This document shows, in pieces, positions 27,783 to 39,866 of a stretch of DNA of 64,000 nucleotides. Positions within the stretch are counted from its first letter, which is position 1, and every line of letters begins with the position of its first letter. Under the pieces are notes generated by a model, which saw nothing but the letters and a program-made list of their open reading frames with translations, made no database searches and was not told the origin of the DNA. The stretch comes from Aphidius gifuensis. Lineage: Eukaryota > Arthropoda > Insecta > Hymenoptera > Braconidae. The translations under genes were made by a program, and so were the position numbers. The stretch lies in NCBI RefSeq assembly GCF_014905175.1, contig NC_057791.1:3472001-3536000 (forward strand). The letters run 5' to 3'.

Positions 27783-30194
27783 TATTCTACTACATTTTTC
27801 TTTTTTTTTATTTGATAAACTGATAAATTAAACAAACAAAATTGACTATTAATAAAAAAAACAATATTTAAGAATAATTTTGTAATGATGCCAGGGTAAC
27901 GTTTGGTGGTATTTAAAAATTTGACAAACACAATTCGTAAATCATGCTGTTATTTATGTATAATGAAAATCAAAAGCCATTTTGATAATTGACGTCTTCC
28001 CTTCCCACGTTAGTCATTCAAGGCCCAACAATGATTTACATTTGGTGTTTTATTTCCTCGTAATATACAAGGTAACCACTTTAAGACTGCAGTAGTCCAT
28101 GATAAATTAGCTATATCACCACGTGGCATTAAATTTAAATTTAGAGTATAATAACAACTGTAATTATGATTAAAAATTTGAATATATTTATGCAACAAAT
28201 GTAACAATATAGACTTGTCGAGATGTGTGTAAATGTATTTTACAAATGCTCTGAATCTGTGGGGGCGAAAACTCCTCAAGCACTAACGGGATCATGATAT
28301 GGATCATTATAACATGCTAAAAATTTATACCTATAGTTATTCTAAATAAATATACACATAAAATATAGTATATTTAAAATCATGATCTTCAAACGCACTA
28401 CTTTGTTTTTCTACAATTTTTTTAATCCCAACTAAAACTGCTCTGCATATTTGAGCCTTGATTCTCTTTATTTTTTGTTCTATATTGTTGAGCATGATGC
28501 AAACAATGTTCTGTAATTTTTTAACAACGTTCCAACTAGTTTTGAGTCGATAAAAATACTTTGTCTGTTTTTTTGACAAGATGTTGATCAATTTTCACCC
28601 CAACCAATTGCTACAAATTATAATGTTGCAAGCAACGTCGTTTTTTTTTTAACTCGTTCTCGACTTGTCCAAGCATCGATCTTTTTTTTTTTTCCTCGAT
28701 GCTATATTATATTTATAACTTATTCATAATATTTATTTATGTTTTTTTTACAACCCCAGTTAACTATATGGATAGGTATTTTTTTTTATTTTTTAACAAT
28801 TGTTGCTAGAACATGCTAAAACTTTCATGTAAAATTAGCTGCACGTAACAAAACTTGGCGAATGTATATCAATTTAAATTATAATCTAAAAACTAAAAAT
28901 TCTATAAAATAAAAAATTTCTATAAATAAAACAAGATGATAATTTAAATAGTAATAATTTAATTTGAGATTATATTTTTTATTTATTGTTAAATTGAATT
29001 GCAAAAATTGTGATTGACAATTCGTGTCAGTCTGTGCCATAAGACACTGATTCAATGAAGCAACCAAAACTTAATTCTGTGACTTTTAAATTTTTAAGTA
29101 TATATATTTAAAGATTTCAATGAAAATTACCATTCTTATATTTATTTATATATATTTTTTTTCATTATCTGTATTTTTCTTATTTGAAATTACCTGTACA
29201 GTTGACATAAAAAGTCAAGAGTTTTTATTATCTAGAATTTTTTTAATCAAGCATAAGCAAATTGAAGTATTGATTTTTGTTTTATTTTTTTGTTTGTTTT
29301 TTTTTTCTTGGTGATTGACTTTTGGACAAATGTATTCTTTCTTGTACAATCAAAAATTAATATTCAATCAATATGAAATTGTATAGTGCTCATGATAGTT
29401 AACGTAACTGTCTCTTTTCATAGTCCTCAACTTGATATATATCAACATCATTTCATATCGATTTATAAATTCAAATTGTTCATTTTATAAAATAGAGATA
29501 TTTAATGAATAATTCAGTGACTCAGACGATCGAAACAAAAACTATCATTCAATATACATCGGATAAATGCAAGAAAATAAAATTTATTTAAATGCCAAAA
29601 AATATAAACGATAAATAAATAAATCTATTTGAAATTAAAATGAAAAAAAAAAAAAATTTACTCGTAATATGTGGATTTAAAATTCTCTTGTGTATAACAT
29701 TAATTTTTAAAAAAATTTTGGTTCATCGAAATGTCAAGTATAGGGGTAAAAACTTGATCAAAAAAATCAGCTAGTACCAAAAAAAAAAAGCTAAATAATA
29801 GCTTCAGGGTAAAAATAAATTATTGTCAAAAAAAAGAAATTAAAAAAAAAAACCATAAAAGGGAGTAAGAAAATATCAAGCTCGTTTCCAAGGTACTTGT
29901 CATACTCAATCTTAAAAAAACTTTAACCAAACTTCTCTACAATATTTTTTTCTTCAAAAAAAACTCAAATCACGCACGACAAAAAAGACTTTTTTCATTT
30001 TTTTAAATTATAGTACGAAAGAAAAAAATTAATGACCTAAAATTATCCAAATATATAATAAAAAATAATCCCTCGATCGATTTTGGTATTAAAAAAAAAA
30101 GCAGAGGGCTGTTGAATTTTTTTGAAGGGTTAATATTTTTTTACTGTTAATATGCAGCATTTTATTATAGACTGAGACACAGTATATCAACAAA

Positions 30195-30700
30195 CGTAGA
30201 CATAGTTGAAGATCGATTGGCGTCTAGTAGAGATCGCTCGAAATCTCGCGTGCAGTTTAGTTCGCGTGGGCGTAGTTGGTTGTATATTATGTAGTACATA
30301 TTCTATAGATATATATATGACTATACAAGCCGATTTCCCGTGCCAGGGCTGAGTTGATGGGCATTAGGATTGTTGGTTGGTTAGGAAGGGTGTGTAGATG
30401 GATGGGTGAGTTAATGGGTGGTGAGGGGTTGAAGGCATATGGATATTAATTTAATACACATATATATAAATATAATTATGTATATAAGTATTTTACATAT
30501 GCATATGCATGTGTATACATACATGTATGCATATAACATCAGTAAAAAATATATTGCCATAGCGCAAAGTGAGTGTAGGAAGGAAGTTTTCTATCGATCT
30601 GTACTGACTGTTTTGAGGTCAGGGCGCTGCGCCAGCACTGCGGGGACCGGTGAGCTAATCCAACGGACCGGAAACCGGCAATCGGTTACTATAAAACCAA
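30195..30700. promoter_or_regulatory. CpG/GC-rich islets, possible promoter or 5' UTR
   Basis: Two blocks stand out: 30210-30290 (GATCGCTCGAAATCTCGCG, then TTCGCGTGGGCG) and 30608-30690 (GGGCGCTGCGCCAGCACTGC and repeated ACCGG). Between them lies a G-rich plus strand (repeated GGTTGG, GGTGAG). On the plus strand ACCG followed by GTGAGCTAAT at 30651 could be a donor, so a plus-strand 5' UTR exon is possible. No coding partner was found. Confidence 0.25.
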
Positions 30701-32399
30701 CTATTTAGATGTATATATGGTCATGCACATATTAACATTTTATAGATTATATTTTGCAATGTGTATCATTTTAATCTAAATAAAACAAATAAAAATATAT
30801 ACTAGAGCTTTCTTTATATATTAATTCACTTTTGCAATTTCTATATATCATTTTTCATTTTTTTTTTTTTTTTTCTGTTTAATATTTTTTTGAAGGTAGA
30901 TGCAATTTCAATTTCTCTGAGCATATTTTATATCAGACATTGGATGTATATTTTCTATGAAATTAGTATTTTTTTTATTATTAAGTAAGCAAGTCACGAA
31001 ATAAACCGAAATATATATACACAAGTAAGTGTTCAAATTCTCAACAGGAAATTACAGACCAACTCGACAGAAACGAGTGGAGTGATTTGAAATTTTTTTT
31101 CTTTTTTTTTTTTCAAATATCGTGTACGCACCAGCTGTCCATTCAACCCCAATGTTGTTTCATATATACTTTTTATTTATTTTCTTTTTTTTTAAATTTG
31201 TTTTATTTATTTTTTTTCTCCCTTAATTTCCCTTTTTTTTTTTTTTTTGATTTTTATGCCGACTATGTCACTTGAATTATCTAGTGAATAATGGGTATAA
31301 AAGGGGGTACTTTGTAAATAATCGTAGGGTGTCTATGATTATCCAATCAATTGCAATGATTGATGAAAATATTGTATTTAATCATGATGATTTTTTTTTT
31401 TCTTTTTGTTAAATTAATTCAATAAAAATATATTTACATATTTTATAATTTTCTTTGAGTAAAATTTCAATGCACATAAATAAGGTTTACCTGAGAGTTT
31501 TTGGGCAAAACTCCAGACAGTGTGGCACACGAAAGAACCACACGATTTTATCGTATAAATTTACAAAAACAATGAAGAGTTTTGAGTAGCTTCTGCTTAT
31601 ACTATGGATTTGCAAAAGAAGTTGAGCCCTCTCATGATTATAGTCTCACGAAAAATAAATACAGAAAAAGAGTAATGATGATTGTGTAATCTTTCGAAAG
31701 CAATATATATATATTTTTAAAAAAATTACCCTCGACACTTTGATTATTTTCCTCAGAGCATACTATAAATTGTTGCAACAAAATAGAATACTTTCACTGC
31801 TAAAAGTTTTATTTTCTCTTTAACCAAATTATTTATAACCGATATACACAAACATGCCTCTCGGATAGTATTTCATTATCTACATTTTTTCCATGTGACT
31901 TAAAAATTGACAACTTTATCGTTTTAAAAATAAATTCGTAAATAAGAAATTATAGTAGATATTTATTTATATAATGTATAAATAAAAGCAAATAAATAAA
32001 ATAAAGTAGATTAAAAAAATTATAATTTTTTTCAACCGCACTGGTTGTATATGTATATGTATAACTCGTGACTTATCGATCCAGTGAGTCGAGTCACGCC
32101 AACTGACAGGCACAAACCAACTCCATCTCACCCCCTTATAATACTTAACTATAGCCAATAAAAAAAAAACCATATAAACATAAAATATATTTATTTTTAT
32201 GAGCAAAAACATTTGCCATTTCATAAAATTTAAATTTATAGTTTTTACAAAAATTTTTCATGTATATTATATCTAAACCAAATTCACTTTAATCATAAAA
32301 AATTTTTTTATTAAATAAATAACATCAGTTCATGTATGCAGTAAAAGCAAAAAATTAAAATTAAATTCAAGAAAAAAAAATATATAAATTGTAATGTTT

Positions 32400-32640
32400 T
32401 CAAAGAGTTGCAAGTACAGGGGGGGTTTGGGAGGTGGGTGTCACGCGAAAAATAGGCGGAGACTTCAAAAATAGGACCATTAACGATAAGGTTTTTTGGT
32501 GAGGTGCGGCGCAACGGCGGAGGTGTGTTTTACCAAGCGAGTGTCTAGGTGGTGATGGCAGGTGATAAAACGAAGGAAATAGAGGGTGAGTTAAGGGTGG
32601 ACTCATCGTACAGTTATTCTACTTGGAAACTCAAACATAC
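32400..32640. other. GC-rich islet with a plus-strand ATG and donor-like site
   Basis: Includes a run of seven G, GGTGCGGCGCAACGGCGG, and ATGGCAGGTGATAAAACG, which leads after ten codons to GAGG followed by GTGAGTTAAG, a strong donor consensus. If expressed it would begin MAGDKTKEIE on the plus strand. No downstream exon could be linked, so the call stays open between a first exon and regulatory DNA. Confidence 0.25.
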
Positions 32641-34965
32641 ACTGCTATATATTTTACTGATACAATACATGTACACAGATGACCAACAAAATAGAACAAA
32701 AAAAAAAAAGATGACATACTAAAAGAAATAAAAAAAAAATATATCGAAAGGATAAAATATAGGAGAGTTTATGTATACCCCTAGTGACAATAATATTACC
32801 ATGGATGTGTTTACCCACAAACTGAGACAGCGTTTTCACAGTTCAACACCTGTCTAGTTGGTTTTTTTTTTTTTTAATTATGACTATGTATATAATGAAA
32901 TCAATGATTCGTGGTGATACTAAGTAATACTATCTAATATAAAAAAATAATTTAAAATAGTATACAATTAATAAATTTATGATAAACATAATTTTCTAAA
33001 ATTTTATAAAATATATTTAATATAAAGTTTAACAATTAGAGTAAAATTATATACATATACTCACAAGAATAATAATTAAAAAAATATCATTAATGTCATT
33101 TTTACAAATGACATGAAAATAATTGTTTGAATAAAAATTGTCAAGGAAACTTTTTTAACTTAAAAGAAATATAATAAAAGAGGAAATTAGAGGAAAAATA
33201 GGATAGAGGATAAAAAAAAAAAAAAAAGAGACACGCAGTGAATATAAGCATGAGTAGCTTTATACGAGCAAATCGCGTGACTATAGTCATGGATCAATAG
33301 TTTGCCCGAACCTACAGTACCCTTTACGTTTTACCTTTTTGTTTTTTTTTTTTTTTTATTTTAACGGGCATTAACATTATTTTTTGTGTGCTTACGCGTG
33401 TTTACTTTTGTCAGAAAGCCGAGTACATATTAATGCGTATTATATTTGTAGAAAAAAATATATAAAAAAAAAAAAAAACAAATATAGGGGGTTGCATACA
33501 CATCCCACGATGGGCAATGGGGGTGTATTTGAAGGGCGATTAGGGGTCACTCCTCCACTTGGTAAATTATAATTTTATTACACGATCAATCCCTTCAATT
33601 TAATTACTCGAATAAAATTATTGAAACATATGGTTTTATGAAAAATTATAAAAATCATTCGACTAATTTTATACTTATTTATTTGTTGATATATATTTTT
33701 ATTTTTATATAAATTATTTTTTCAATATACTTATCCTTTAATATAATATACATATTTTATATGAAAATAAAAAAAGGCATTTACATTAATTTTATATCAA
33801 CAAGTACTCAAGTTGCTCCGTCAATCATCATATCAAATTATTTTTTTTTATCAATCCTTTTTCATGATTTTCATGTACAAATACATTTTCATTGACCCTA
33901 CATAGTTACTCGATTTATAAACTGTGAACATGATTGATTGGCAATTTTTCCATCAATAAATTTTATCCATTCTTTTCTAGTGTTCATATATTTTTTAACA
34001 ACGATTTTTTTTCTTTCATAGTCATGCAAAGTTTGGACTTTTCTTAGCTAGGGCAAATATCGATTGTTGACCATTTGATATAGAGTGACGTACATTGATA
34101 TAGTAAAGTAAAAAAAATTTATATTGTCTTTCTTCCGCTTTGCCCCATTCGTCATCAATGATATTACATATATAAAAAGTATCTTCAAAGAAAACATATT
34201 GAGTATGTGTAATTGTGTATACATAAATGAACATGTCCAATGCATCAAGACACTGTGTTATGTATTTGCAACCGTTTTATTACTAAGAGATTCACATGTA
34301 GAACATAGTTTTTTTTCCCCTCTAATGTATACAAGCATTGTCATGTACAAATATAAAAATATAAGGTGGAAAAAAAAAACGTGATGATGTTTTACCGGAC
34401 GCATATGTGTCGTTTTGTAAATACATTAAATTTGACCCCTACATATATAATTTTATTTTCGAATTATCTATATGAATATGTCTATAATTTTATTACATCA
34501 GAATTCAATAATTCCCATAAACAAAATTTATATATTCAATTGCTTTCTAATATACCTTTTATTCATATGTATATACATGTAAAAAGGAAAATTAGAGAAT
34601 TTTTAATCTTCAACTTTTCATGATTTCTCTTTTATTGTGATATAAAAATATTCGTAAATGATGCTTAGTATAATTGAATTACAATATAAATAGAGTTCAT
34701 GAGTCACTCGGTCGTTTGTGCATTACATAGAAATAATTTATATAGTTTTATATCTCCGTGAAGATATTTATTTTTAACATCACAATTTATTTAGCAAGAT
34801 GGATCCATCATATAAAGAGATAATGAACATTTAATATTGTTTTATTTAAAGAATAATCAAGCTAAGGCAATTAATAATTTTTTCATAATTTCCAATTCGT
34901 TTTAAAGATTTTAAAAAAGAGCTTTAACCATGAGTAAAACTGCATAGATAAAACTATACGTATAT

Positions 34966-35400
34966 CTACTTGCACCGACTCCGACCCTAACTCCGACTCT
35001 ACGTTTTTTTGTAAATATGAATTTTAAATATGGCCTAAATGTTCGTAAATAACCCCTGTGAATCTTATAATAACATATTTAACAAAATAAATACTCAAGT
35101 TTAAAAATTCAACAATATTTACTTTACTGACTCTGACTCTGACCCTAAGTCCGACTCTGATCTTAAGTCCGACTCTGACCCTCAGTCCGACTTTACGTTT
35201 TTTTTTTTTTTGAAATATGGATTCCAAGTTTGACCTAAATATGGGTAAATGAACTCTTTGGATTAATAATAACACAATTGAATAAGTAAACACTCAAATT
35301 TGAAAATTCAACAATATTTACTTGCACCAGCTCTAACTCTGACCTTAAGTCCGACTTCGACTCCGACTACGACTCCGACCATAAGTCCGACTCTATAAGT
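34966..35400. repeat. Nested tandem repeat (CCGACT/GACTCT hexamers inside a 150-200 bp unit)
   Basis: Three blocks of degenerate GACTCC/GACTCT/GACCCTAAGTCC hexamer-like repeats (from about 34968, 35121 and 35320) are separated by a recurring AT-rich spacer. The spacer carries CTCAAGTTTAAAAATTCAAC, ATATTTACTT, TACGTTTTTTT and ATATGGCCTAAAT with few differences between copies. This is a higher-order minisatellite: a short array embedded in a longer duplicated unit, copied about 2.5 times. It also makes a spurious minus-strand frame with RVGLRVRVGL. Confidence 0.8.
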
Positions 35401-36316
35401 TTTTGAAAAAATGAGTTAAAATATAAATAGACAATTGTAATATAAGTATAAATAAAGAAAATAAAATATTGTTATTTATTATTTATTGTAAAAAAAGTTC
35501 AAAAAATCATTCATTGTTAACTTGTTCAATTTATCTCTAATTCGTCTCTAATTTTTCTTTAATTTGTCTCTAAAAAATCTCTATCCGTCTCACAAACGAA
35601 ATTTAGGATACTAGGAGAGATCTCTATGAAATTTCAAAAAGACTTAATTTTTTTACCCAGATAGCACTATGACGTGTACAAGTACACATAAGTCAAAATG
35701 AACATTGAAAGTTAAAACGACGACGGACAATTGAGGGTGGTTCCCGAGACAATGAATGAAAATGAAAATACAAGCAAAAAAATTTCAGGAATTACGGATG
35801 CATGATCATGCATCATATTTATGCATCTTTTCTATAGACTTTTCATTTCACCTTTCGTTTTACATTTATAATACATACGTGTATATCTATATCTAGATTT
35901 ATATAACTGGTTATTTTTATCCGAGGTCAGTCACATATTATTTTTTCTATTTCATTTTCTATTTTTCTTTTTTATTCGTTCAATTATATATTTATTGTAT
36001 TTTTATCAAGTGTTTTTTATTTATCTCTTTCTTTATATCAAAAAAAAAAAATAAACAAAAGAACACTAATTGCAAAAAAAAAAAAATCTAAAACGCGTGA
36101 GTTGGAATAAATGTTTGTTCATTCTTCAGTTTAATTCCCCCTGAAATTATTATTTATTTAATTTTTTTTTATCCTGAATATATATATATATATATTTGCG
36201 TTATTTATTTTTTTATTTTTGTCATCCCTGGATGACTATACTGACTAGTCATATACACACCCGTACTTTACGGTTGGAATGACACGAGACGGAAACAAAC
36301 CAGGCATTCGGCTACA

Positions 36317-36339
36317 CAGGTAAACCCACCTGGCACCTG
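36317..36339. promoter_or_regulatory. Cluster of CAGGTAA and two CACCTG motifs
   Basis: Within 23 bp there are CAGGTAA (a variant of the TAGteam/Zelda heptamer family) and two CACCTG sites (Snail/ZEB-type E-boxes). They sit in a 36.25-36.37 kb block that is clearly less AT-rich than its surroundings. A further CAGGTG is at 37029-37034. An enhancer is plausible but unproven. Confidence 0.3.
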
Positions 36340-39300
36340 TCCCTGCTCTAGTTCCAATTGACTACGCCCATGTTGTTTTCTTCTTCCTTATACCAAAAAA
36401 AAACTCATTATTTACTGCTGTTTTGTATCAAAACATTCTATATATAAGTTTTTAATAAAAAATTTTCAATCGATATTTTACTACTTTCTATAAATTGAAT
36501 TATTATATAAAAACAACTATAAAAATAAATTTTTTTCATAAAAATACATCTATCAATAATAATAGAATAAATAAAAACAACATAAATAAAATATACCCTA
36601 ATCAATTGTGTATCATAAAAATAAAAAATTCAAATCATTAACTAAATTAATATATCGACAATAAAAAAATAAAAAATAAAATCGTTAATGAATTGAGAAA
36701 TAATCAACAATTAATTATATTGAAAGTTTAATAAACTCGAGTACACATACATCACATTATAGATTATGAAATTATATATATAAAAAAAAAGAGGGAAAAA
36801 AAACAAATTTAAACAACTTTTATTGTGCAAGTCAAGAAGGAAGTCAAATATAAAGAGAATTTTAAAAAATAATAACATTTAAAAAGCTTAAACAATGAAA
36901 AATTTTAAGTATTAAATTTTGTTTGAGAATAAAAAAATAAAAAAAATACCCGGTAGTTATTTTAAAATGTTGGGTGAATATGATAAAAGGTATATATATT
37001 GAGTAAAAGAGGCGTAGTTGGTTAGGTACAGGTGCACGCGAATTTACGTGTTAGTTGATCAATGGTATAGATGGTGGTGTTGGCCCGTGTGTACACGTGG
37101 GCTGGCATGGCAACGCGTTCGATAAAATAGCACGAGGCACCTTTTTTTTACTACTATTTTTCAAGCATCGTGTGATGTTTCCGATTCTGTTATCACCACG
37201 GGATATCGAACTCAAACGCAAATGACTTTATACCCCACAGTGGCCCATAGTTAATGACACAACTATTTTCTTTCTTTTTTTATTTATCTTTATTCCTATC
37301 TCATTGCATAATTTTTTTAAATTTTTCTCCTTGCAATAAACGCACTAACACTGCAAATCAGTATACAATCATAATTTAATCGAAAAATAAATCAGCTTTA
37401 AATGATAGTTTGTATTTTTGAAAATAAAAACAATTTATGGATTAAAAAAATAAAAAAATTATAATAGAAATTGTATGTAGCATCAGGGTGAGTTGATTAA
37501 TTAACAAAATATAAATGCATGTCCAACATCAACACACGCTTGACATTAACGCTCATTTTCCACACGACAAACGATTCATTCTGGAGATAAGCCAACTTCG
37601 ATCGTTGAATTTCTACTGCAAAATTTTACAGTATTACTGTATACATATATACATATGTTGTGTGTAGAATATATAATGCAGGGACAACTGCAGATTTGCG
37701 ATAACGATGCGACAGAAAAAAAAAATGATCACAAAGAAATATGAGAATTTGAAATATAATCATTTGCGAGTAAACAAAATGTCGCTTTTTTTTTTTTTAA
37801 ATTGATAAAATAATCAGCAGAGTTGTATGTATCCAGTAGTTGATATAATTTTTATTTTTTGTTAGTTGAATAAATTAATTATCGGAGAAATTTAATGATA
37901 GGATTAACGTGTGTCCTCTCACCAGTATAGAAAAATATAAAAGCTGAAATTGTAATACTCATTTTTGTGAAAATTCTGGGTCATATAAAATTTATAAAAA
38001 CATCATGTAATAAATTGATGATAAATCCTTTATTATCAATGCATTTCAACGAATTGGAGTTTGAATAATTCAATGAGCATCGATATAGTTTATCTTTTTT
38101 TTTTTTATTACTTCAATCGTTTAAAATTTTTTTTATGATGATATAATCTTGACGTCATGTTCTAGATCAAAAGATATTTGAGAATGTTTTTTTTTTATTT
38201 TTTTTTCTTCTTTATTCTACCCTTATCTAAAAAAAAAAAATAATACTGAAAAATATTAAATTAAAAACAGATATAGTTAGAGACAAAAGAAATAAGGATT
38301 ATAAAAATCATGGTCATCAAGTTAAATTGTAAATTTATTTATTTATTTATTTTAATTTTATTAAAAACATAAACAATAAATTTGCTAAATTGTATACAAT
38401 AGTTTTATGATTAATATGTTTATTTATTTGAATGTTTATTTAGTTATTGCTTAATGATTGTTGTGAAAAAATTAAAAACAAATATAAAAGATGATCTAAT
38501 AATGGTGAATTGGCAAACCAGCAAGTGATGGCATTGCAAGATCCACGATTAAATAATAAACATCTGTGAATTCTTCCAGTGCCAAGACTCGCCAGTACCA
38601 CTTTTTATTAACTTGATTATTATTATTTGTTGTTGTTTATTAATATTATTATCGAGATTATTCACACATTATCTAGGCTATATATACCAAATCAAAAATA
38701 AAATCCACGCTTTCATTTATTATGATTATTTTTGTTTTCTATTATTTGACTTTTTTAAAAAATTTATTTGTTGTTTGATTGTGTATTTTTTTCTTGTGTT
38801 GTATCTGGATATATAGGATCCACGTTGAACTTTCTATGCTGTTGTTGGAGTCCGCGATATCACCAAGAAACAATGCCAGTCGTATCAATTGTCCTACTAA
38901 GCTGAAGGGAAAATAAATGAGAGTTTTTTCGTGAGAAAACGGTAGGACCTAAGAATCTCAAGAACTTGAAGAAACATTGAGAAAAAAAAGTGAGTAATAA
39001 AAATAAAAAGTCTAAGCGAATCTAATATGTAATAACGTATATACATATCAAAATAAAACAATCGGAGTAAAATAATATAAAAAAAACAACCGTTTATAGA
39101 TTTTATTTTTCTTTTTAAAATTAAAATAATTAAAAAATATTTTAAATAAATTTTAACACTCATAAGTCACGTTAAAAGTCACGTGGTAAAATTTGTACTC
39201 GCAAAACCACACAAAAAAAAAATAATTCAAATAAAACGATCAAAAACACAAAAGACTATAAGGCTTTAAAAAAAAAAACCAAATTTAAAGTAACCAAAAT

Positions 39301-39429
39301 AAAAAAAAAAAAGAAATTAAAACTAATAAAAAAAATTAACACTTTGATATATGATGCAATTCAAAAAGAAAAAAAATAATTTAAATTTTGTTTAAAACAA
39401 TTTTTTTCTCTTTTTTTTTTCGTTTCTTT

Positions 39430-39866
39430 ATTTTTTTTTTTTTTTTGCCAATGACGGTGTGGCTAACCGGAAAAGCACGCGTGACCGATCACGAAGTGAA
39501 CACCACCGAAACTGGCTGATGGAAACCGACACGGTTAACAATACTACAATTTGATATAAATTTGCCGGTTTGTTCAAAGCCCTTCCCTTCTTGCTGTTCT
39601 TTCTCAAAATAAAATAATTTAAAAAAAAATTAAATTTCTTACTTTTATATTTATGATTACTCGGTATTGTTCCACAAGGGGTTAATGAAAAGGGTAAAAA
39701 AAAAAAATTATGACAAACACATCGACCAACAACCACCGGAGTCCGAGCGAGACTGTCGAACATGCAAGCCGGAAAGTTACTTGTGTCAGACCAGTCTTTG
39801 GAACGAAGGGAATAAGAGGGGTTTCCGGTAAAATATTTAAATGCGTCTGCGCATTATATAGGGTTG
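39430..39866. promoter_or_regulatory. CpG-rich islets with a TATA-like box (minus)
   Basis: Blocks at 39455-39545 and 39715-39830 are CpG-rich. On the minus strand TATATAAT (39853-39860) lies upstream of TTTCCGGCTTGCATGTTCGACAG, and ATAAAA followed by GTAAGAAATT (donor base at about 39640) is donor-like. Together they could be the promoter and non-coding first exon of the minus-strand coiled-coil gene. No initiator consensus sits at the right spacing. Confidence 0.3.

Noticed and set aside
28010..28279. 89-codon minus-strand frame with a protein-like tail (LSWTTAVLKWLPCILRGNK)
   Set aside because: No splice sites, start context or recognisable family; the upstream half is low-complexity AT-rich translation.
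29180..29240. Minus-strand 38-nt candidate exon (acceptor ATTCTAG, donor GTACAG|GTAATT)
   Set aside because: Its phase does not fit exon a and its composition is like the flanks.
31492..31560. Minus-strand exon with CTCTCAG|GTAAAC donor whose frame (SFVCHTVWSFAQKLS) would join exon a in phase
   Set aside because: No AG acceptor exists in the about 95 nt upstream except one leaving a 20-nt exon, and an in-frame stop lies just upstream. The phase match may be chance.
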